A stretch of 64,000 bases of DNA, taken from Aureispira sp963837355 (GTDB taxonomy: Bacteria; Bacteroidota; Bacteroidia; Chitinophagales; Saprospiraceae). The notes under the pieces were generated by a model that ran no database searches, had not been told where the DNA came from, and saw only the letters and a list, made by a program, of their open reading frames with translations. Below are positions 59,071 through 64,000 of the stretch, one piece after another. Each line of letters opens with the position of its first letter. Position 1 is the first letter of the stretch. The position numbers and the translations under genes are program-made. The stretch is taken from NCBI GenBank assembly GCA_963837355.1, contig CAWIMY010000007.1, forward strand, positions 1,116,001 to 1,180,000, given 5' to 3'.

Positions 59071-59868
59071 ATGAGAAGGTCTAACTATGCTTGGGTAATG
59101 TCCTTGTTGCTCTGTTTGTTGTTGTATGTGATTCCCACACGGGCACAGATAGGCTTGTTCGAGCAAGACGCGCCTTACCGACTGAATTGGGGTCTTGATT
59201 TGTCCCTTTCGGGCTTGGCTTTGGGGACGGGGATTCCCTATTTGTTTTTGGATGCGCAAACGTCGCCGTTGTCTGTTGCTGCTATTAATGATTTTCAACG
59301 AGTGGACATTAATTTTCTAGATCGGCCAACGAGTTATTTGTGGTCGCCTACGGTAGCGCGGATAAGCGACGGTTTTTTATATGCCAGTATGGCCGCGCCG
59401 CTAACGTTGCTGGCCGATCCCAAGATTCGAAAAGATGCCCTTCCTCTTGGCATTCTATACGTGGAGACTTTCGCCCTTGTAGCGGGAGTGACACAACTAA
59501 CAAAAGTCCTGTTGAAGCGTCCTCGCCCCTTTGTCTACGGCTCGGCTGCTCCCTTGGAAGAAAAGCAGGAGCGTGGTGCCCAATATTCGTTTTTTTCAGG
59601 ACATACTTCCGTGAGCGCGGCGCTCTGTTTTATGACGGCTAAAGTCTACCACGATTATAATGCAGGTAAAAAATCGGTGCCTTGGGTTTGGGCTGCGGCT
59701 GCGGCAGTACCTGCGGCGACAGGTATTTTGCGCCAGCAAGCGGGCAAGCATTTTTGGACGGATGTCATTGCTGGGTATGCTTTGGGTGCGGCAATTGGCA
59801 TTCTGGTACCTGAGCTACATCGCTTAGGGCAACAGAAAAAACAAGTGCGGCCTGTGGTGGAGTTTTAG
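59071..59868 (+). CDS. Secreted/outer PAP2-family phosphatase
   Basis: 265 residues with a signal peptide (LLLCLLLYVIPTRAQ). All three PAP2 motifs are intact: KVLLKRPRPF (K-x5-RP), FFSGHTSVS and RQQAGKHFWTDVIAG (R-x4-H-x3-D). It should dephosphorylate a lipid phosphate or similar substrate in the periplasm. Its stop codon ends one base before the convergent neighbour's stop. Confidence 0.88.
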   Translation: MRRSNYAWVMSLLLCLLLYVIPTRAQIGLFEQDAPYRLNWGLDLSLSGLALGTGIPYLFLDAQTSPLSVAAINDFQRVDINFLDRPTSYLWSPTVARISDGFLYASMAAPLTLLADPKIRKDALPLGILYVETFALVAGVTQLTKVLLKRPRPFVYGSAAPLEEKQERGAQYSFFSGHTSVSAALCFMTAKVYHDYNAGKKSVPWVWAAAAAVPAATGILRQQAGKHFWTDVIAGYALGAAIGILVPELHRLGQQKKQVRPVVEF

Positions 59869-59869
59869 G

Positions 59870-60295
59870 CTAGTCACAATCTAGACAACGGGCATTTGTT
59901 AATTGAAAGGGACGATAGGCTTTTCTATGAAGTTTAAAGGTTCCTGTAAAGGTGTAGCGCCTGCCTTCTTCTAAAACAGGTTGTTCAGGACATTCTAATT
60001 GAATGTAGTTCGTGTACTCAAGAAAGAGGCATCTCCAACGGCTTTCTTCGTATTGACACAAAACGCGTATCGGTTTCTCTCCAGCAAGGTTGCCTCTAAC
60101 CGCTTTATAACCTTCTATCGTCACAGAGCGACCAACCAACGCTCTCACCACAGGGGAGGGCTTGACTTTAGCGACAAAGTCTTGTGTTTTTGGATCATAT
60201 TTGGAGGTTGCTTTTGCGGTGTAAAGTATTTCCCAAACACTTTGAGGGGGAGCAAGTAGGGTGGAGAAAAGTAAGACGAGTAGGAATGTATTCAT
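59870..60295 (-). CDS. Secreted OB-fold-like hypothetical protein
   Basis: 141 residues with a signal peptide (TFLLVLLFSTLLAPPQS). The beta-rich remainder (KSVTIEGYK-like strand in SVTIEGYKAVRGN, CQYEESRWRCLFLEYTNYIQLEC, RRYTFTGTFKL) recalls DUF3299-type OB folds. Ends in a CLDCD motif. Function unknown. Convergent with the PAP2 gene with almost no space. Confidence 0.65.
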   Translation of the reverse strand: MNTFLLVLLFSTLLAPPQSVWEILYTAKATSKYDPKTQDFVAKVKPSPVVRALVGRSVTIEGYKAVRGNLAGEKPIRVLCQYEESRWRCLFLEYTNYIQLECPEQPVLEEGRRYTFTGTFKLHRKAYRPFQLTNARCLDCD

Positions 60296-60363
60296 GATGG
60301 AATAAGTTAAGGGTGGTTTAATCTAAATTTACGCCCTTTTTTCCAATCGTAGGGCAAAGCCTA

Positions 60364-61371
60364 TCAAAATAAAAAGAAGTTGAGCAAGATAAACAACAAT
60401 GCGACTACCATCAATACTAAACTATAGCCAAAGAGCAGCAGCAATAACTTAACGGTCGTTTTGCGGCGGCCCTGTTGATAAACTACCCGCAACGCCCAAA
60501 AGAGATACCCTGCGCCAAGCAACAAGAACATATTTCGGAAAAACGCACGATAGCTGAAAAGGTCAGGAGATCCCCAAGTTATTAGAAAAAAGAAGGTAAG
60601 CAAGACCAAGATAAACGTATGGACATGCAGTAAAAAGACCAAATGCTTGATGTAATAGGGATATTTGCGCCGATACAACAACCGCATCCAAAGCGCTAGT
60701 AAGGGCAAAGAAAAAACCAAGATCCAAGAGAGGTGGCTTAGAATATAAGCCTGAAAATCCGCAGGATGTTTAAACGATTTGATGATTTGAGTAAACAATA
60801 AACGTTTAAAAAAGCCTGTAATCTTGTGCTGTTTAAGTAATGCTTCTGTACTATTTTGTTGTAAGTCCTTAGTGGTAAAGCGATGGCCAAAAACTTCAAG
60901 GCTAGGGTCATCGTATAACGATTGATTGGGCCTATGTCGCGTCAATACACTATCTACTTGTGCGTGGGTGCTATCGGGCAGTAGTTGGTACAAATCGCTG
61001 CGTAGCTGAGTTTGGTAAGCCACCATCTCAAAGTTGTAGACCTCCTCCACAGTGGGTAATTTTCTGAGTAGTAGACTAAGCAACAAAAAGGCCGCTGTTA
61101 ACCAAAATAAGAATAACTTAAACGGCGTGTAATACCCTTTGCGTTTTCCTTGAAGGTAGGCTTGGGTCAGATGGCCGGGCCGAAACAACAACCCGCTCAT
61201 CGTTCGCAGCAACTTGGAATCCAAGGCCAACAGGTTGGACAAGAAATCTCGAAACAGTTCTCCGACAGAAGGGAGTGCCTCGATGCGTTTTTGTCCACAA
61301 TTATCACAATAATTGCTGTCCTCGGGTAAGGTACATTGGCAATTTTGGCAACGATGGGGAGATGGTTTCAT
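60364..61371 (-). CDS. DUF3667 family membrane protein
   Basis: 335 residues. The N-terminal zinc ribbon CQNCQCTLPEDSNYCDNCGQKR (four cysteines) is followed by the DUF3667 core (LFRDFLSNLLALDSKLLRTMSGLLFRPGHLTQAYLQGKRKGYYTPFKLF). Five or so membrane helices follow. DUF3667 proteins are common in Bacteroidota; function is not known. I place the start at MKPSPHRC; the longer in-frame ATG (61413) adds a hydrophobic leader not typical of the family. Confidence 0.85.
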   Translation of the reverse strand: MKPSPHRCQNCQCTLPEDSNYCDNCGQKRIEALPSVGELFRDFLSNLLALDSKLLRTMSGLLFRPGHLTQAYLQGKRKGYYTPFKLFLFWLTAAFLLLSLLLRKLPTVEEVYNFEMVAYQTQLRSDLYQLLPDSTHAQVDSVLTRHRPNQSLYDDPSLEVFGHRFTTKDLQQNSTEALLKQHKITGFFKRLLFTQIIKSFKHPADFQAYILSHLSWILVFSLPLLALWMRLLYRRKYPYYIKHLVFLLHVHTFILVLLTFFFLITWGSPDLFSYRAFFRNMFLLLGAGYLFWALRVVYQQGRRKTTVKLLLLLFGYSLVLMVVALLFILLNFFLF

Positions 61372-61473
61372 AAGAATTAGGAACAGTAGCGAAAAGAATA
61401 AACAATGCTCCAATAAGAAAAACCACAGCGCAAAAGTTCCACTACGCTACAAAAGGCTATTCCAAAAAAAGCC

Positions 61474-62061
61474 TTAACCAATATAAGGAAAAACAAGGTT
61501 AAAGGTCGCCAACAGCACCCCAGTCACCTTACCAATCAATCCAATAATCGTGTTGCCTTGCATGAATTCCGAGGCTTTGTCCTTGAGCTGCTCTTTGAGT
61601 TCGTTTTGTTGGCGCTGCAACATGTTCTCTTCAGGATGTAACAATTCTTCCTCTGGATTAAGAATAATCGTCGTCTCTTCGCCTAAGCTGTTGGTAGTGG
61701 TTAGGCGCTTACTCAACGCCACTTCAGGCGGGCGTTTTATACGGCGAAAGCCTGTCCATAGGAACGCCAAGACCAACATCGTGGGTAAGAACCAATCCAA
61801 GGGGACGGCCATTCCGCGCAATAAAATGACCCCAATCCAAAGCGCGACATAGCCGTGGAAGATTGAGGTCAAAAAACCAATGGGATGGGCAATTCGAACC
61901 GAGAATTGTAATAAAACCGCAGGCGAAGGCTTTTTATTGAAAATCCAATAGAGGCGGGAAAATAGCGCAATGAGGGCTAGACGCAATAAAACGGCCAATA
62001 CAGGGATAATGGTAAAGGCCAAGAAAATCGTCAATAGATAGGCAACAGCCGACTCAAACAT
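61474..62061 (-). CDS. Hypothetical integral membrane protein
   Basis: 195 residues from MFESAVAYLL (an in-frame ATG 17 codons earlier is possible). Three N-terminal membrane helices (LLTIFLAFTIIPVLAVLLRL, IGFLTSIFHGYVALWIGVILL, WFLPTMLVLAFLWTGF), a charged cytoplasmic segment with glutamate-rich helix (NPEEELLHPEENMLQRQQNELKEQLKDK), and a final membrane helix (IGLIGKVTGVLLATFNLVFPYIG). No family recognised. Confidence 0.65.
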   Translation of the reverse strand: MFESAVAYLLTIFLAFTIIPVLAVLLRLALIALFSRLYWIFNKKPSPAVLLQFSVRIAHPIGFLTSIFHGYVALWIGVILLRGMAVPLDWFLPTMLVLAFLWTGFRRIKRPPEVALSKRLTTTNSLGEETTIILNPEEELLHPEENMLQRQQNELKEQLKDKASEFMQGNTIIGLIGKVTGVLLATFNLVFPYIG

Positions 62062-62213
62062 AGGTACAAGTGATTTTTTTGATAAAACAACCGTCAAGGT
62101 ACTATAAATCATTCTTAGAACAGCCGTAAATTCTAAAAAGTTGCTTTTTGGTTATACTTCTGTCAAGAAGGCGAATACTTCTGACAATACACGGCTTCCT
62201 AGCAAAATAATCG

Positions 62214-62221
62214 TACCTTTG
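62214..62221 (+). promoter_or_regulatory. Promoter -7 box of the DeaD-type helicase gene
   Basis: TACCTTTG, consensus match, leaving a leader of about 115 bases before the ATG at 62344. A long leader is common for cold-regulated helicase genes. Confidence 0.5.
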
Positions 62222-62343
62222 CACTCTTATTCCAACCCCGCGTTGGATTTTCATAGCCTGTTCGTGGGCGCTTAGAGACTCAGATGTATTGGGAGTGAGC
62301 GTATTGGGACAGCAATTTTTATGACACGTTGAACCGTAAAGTA

Positions 62344-64000
62344 TGTTGACATTTGAGGAGTTGGGACTACGTCCGAACGCATTAAAAGCCCTAAAAGATT
62401 TGGGTTTTGAGACACCCACGGAGGTGCAAGCACAAGCAATACCTTTTGTGCTAGAAAAAGAACGCGACTTAGTCGCCCTGGCCCAAACGGGGACAGGTAA
62501 AACGGCTGCTTTTAGCTTGCCGATGTTGCACAAGTTGCAACAAGACAAAAAAGCTATTCAAACACTTATCTTGTGCCCAACGCGTGAGTTGTGTATACAG
62601 ATTTCCAAAGACATTGCGACCTATACCAAGTATGATTCTTGGATTCAAACCGTTTCTGTGTATGGAGGTGCCCCGATTGATGGGCAAGTGCGTCAATTGC
62701 GCAAAGGCTGTCAAGTAGTGGTTGGTACCCCTGGTCGGGTGCGCGATTTGATTGAGCGTAGAAAACTAGACATCAGCGAAATCGACTTTTTAGTCTTAGA
62801 TGAAGCGGATGAGATGTTGACGATGGGTTTCAAGGAAGAGCTGGATGCGATTCTGAGCCAAGCCCCTACCGAAAAGCAAGGCTTGCTTTTCTCGGCAACG
62901 ATGCCGCGCGAGATTGATGCCATCGCTGATAACTACATGCGCAACCCTGCCAAAATTGAAGTGGGTTCTCGTAATGAGGCTAATGCCGACGTTAAACACG
63001 TTTACTGTGTAGCTCGCGCTTCCGATCGTTACCGCGCTTTGAAACGGATCGCCGATATTTCTCCCGAAATGTATGGGATTGTTTTCTGTAGAACTAGAGC
63101 GGAAACTAAAGAAGTCGCTGATTGGTTGATGGCCGATGGCTATTCTGCCGATGCGCTACACGGAGATTTATCGCAAGCACAACGCGATTATGTGATGGGA
63201 CGCTTTCGCAAAAAGAGTATTCAGTTACTCATTGCGACGGATGTTGCCGCTCGTGGAATTGATGTTAATGACTTGACACACGTTCTACACTACAAGATTC
63301 CCGATCAATTAGAAAACTACATTCACCGCAGTGGACGAACAGGACGAGCAGGTAAAAAAGGTATTTCGATTGCCTTAATCACCAGCAAAGAAGCACACAA
63401 AATTCGCTTGTTGGAGAAAAAGATTGGGCAACCGTTTGAGCGTCGTTTGATTCCTACAGGGGAACAAGTATGCGAGCGGGGTTTGTTTACCTTGATTAAT
63501 AAAATCGCTACTACGGAAGTAAACGAAGGCATTGACAAATACATGCCCACCGTGTATGAACAGTTGGAAAACTTCAGCAAGGAGGAAATTCTACAAAAAT
63601 TTGTCACCTTAGAGTTCCAGCGGTTTTTAACCTATTATAAAAATGCAGGGGACCTCAACGCTCCTATAGACAACAAGAAAGGCCGCAAAGAACGCGAGCG
63701 TCCCGAACGTGGGGAGCGTAGCGAACGCTCTAGCCGTGGTCGCCGTGGCAACGACGAGCACATGGCGCGTTTTTACGTCAATGTGGGGAGCAAGCACAAA
63801 ATGACTGCGCCCAAAATGATTGGGTTGATCAAAGATAGTGTAGATACCAAGAGCCTAGAAATTGGCAAAATCGAAATCATGAAAGGTTTTTCTTTCTTTG
63901 AAATTGATAAAGCTTACGAACGCGAATTGATGGAAGGGATGAAGAGTGGCCGCCAAGTAGCAGGGGTACCTGTTGTCGTGGAGCGCACTGCTGACCGTAC
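62344..64000 (+). CDS. DEAD-box RNA helicase, DeaD/CsdA-type (3' partial)
   Basis: The open frame runs off the window end; 552 residues are visible. MLTFEELGLRPNALKAL starts the protein. Q motif FETPTEVQAQAIP, motif I AQTGTGKT, DEAD, SAT, and HRSGRTGRAG are all present. After the helicase core a basic KKGRKERERPERGERSERSSRGRRG linker leads to an RNA-binding domain (ARFYVNVGSKHKMTAPKMIGLIKDSV) typical of DbpA/DeaD C-termini. Ribosome biogenesis and cold adaptation are the usual roles. The true C-terminus is outside the window. Confidence 0.95.

Overview
The window comes from a Bacteroidota chromosome, probably the class Saprospiria. Three things support this: a C-terminal type IX secretion (T9SS) sorting domain, repeated TAnnTTTG promoter boxes in place of a sigma70 TATAAT, and small lipoproteins and surface proteins typical of that group. 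The genus is not certain. Gene density is high and almost everything looks chromosomal. I see no insertion sequence, prophage, CRISPR array or rRNA. One tRNA, Ala(GGC), is present.

Left region (1-5 kb): the 3' part of a large secreted repeat protein with a T9SS tail, broken by a one-base frameshift. It is followed by the most unusual feature of the window, four near-identical cassettes (A 3491-3590, B 4194-4290, C 4533-4630, D 4853-4950) on the minus strand. Each has a TTG-N20-TATATT(T)G promoter, about 60 nt of conserved transcript and a strong U-tailed hairpin. They read as a tandem array of small RNA genes; a SixA-type phosphatase gene lies between cassettes A and B. Next comes a very large DUF4132/MolR-like protein gene, also frameshifted.

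10-31 kb: an EGF-like lipoprotein, tRNA-Ala, rimO, accD, a START-domain protein, a membrane-anchored papain-like protease, a DUF2064 glycosyltransferase, KTSC and rhodanese proteins, a small operon of unknown function, a PAP2/methyltransferase pair, MscS, a tightly overlapping three-gene operon (two ATP-grasp proteins and an aspartoacylase-like amidohydrolase), an Rrf2 regulator that appears to share an operator with the neighbouring membrane protein gene, and an M6-like metalloprotease.

31-50 kb: the complete Na+-translocating NADH:quinone reductase operon nqrABCDEF, with NqrA carrying an unusual N-terminal membrane anchor; a possible toxin-associated gene pair; rpmI-rplT; iron-sulfur assembly genes (IscA-type, Mrp, NifU-type); nth; a DEAD-box helicase; aroQ; and a cold-shock protein.

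50-64 kb: a divergent ClpB-like ATPase whose first AAA module has lost the Walker B acids; a probable copper-handling cluster (HMA-domain proteins, a Cys-rich four-helix copper protein, MauE-like membrane protein, AraC regulator with an N-terminal CxxC) that includes an outer-membrane-type gene interrupted by TGA; a second PAP2 phosphatase; two membrane proteins; and the 5' part of a DeaD-type RNA helicase running off the window. Three one-base frameshifts and two in-frame stops inside otherwise good coding sequence suggest either draft-quality sequence or real gene decay.
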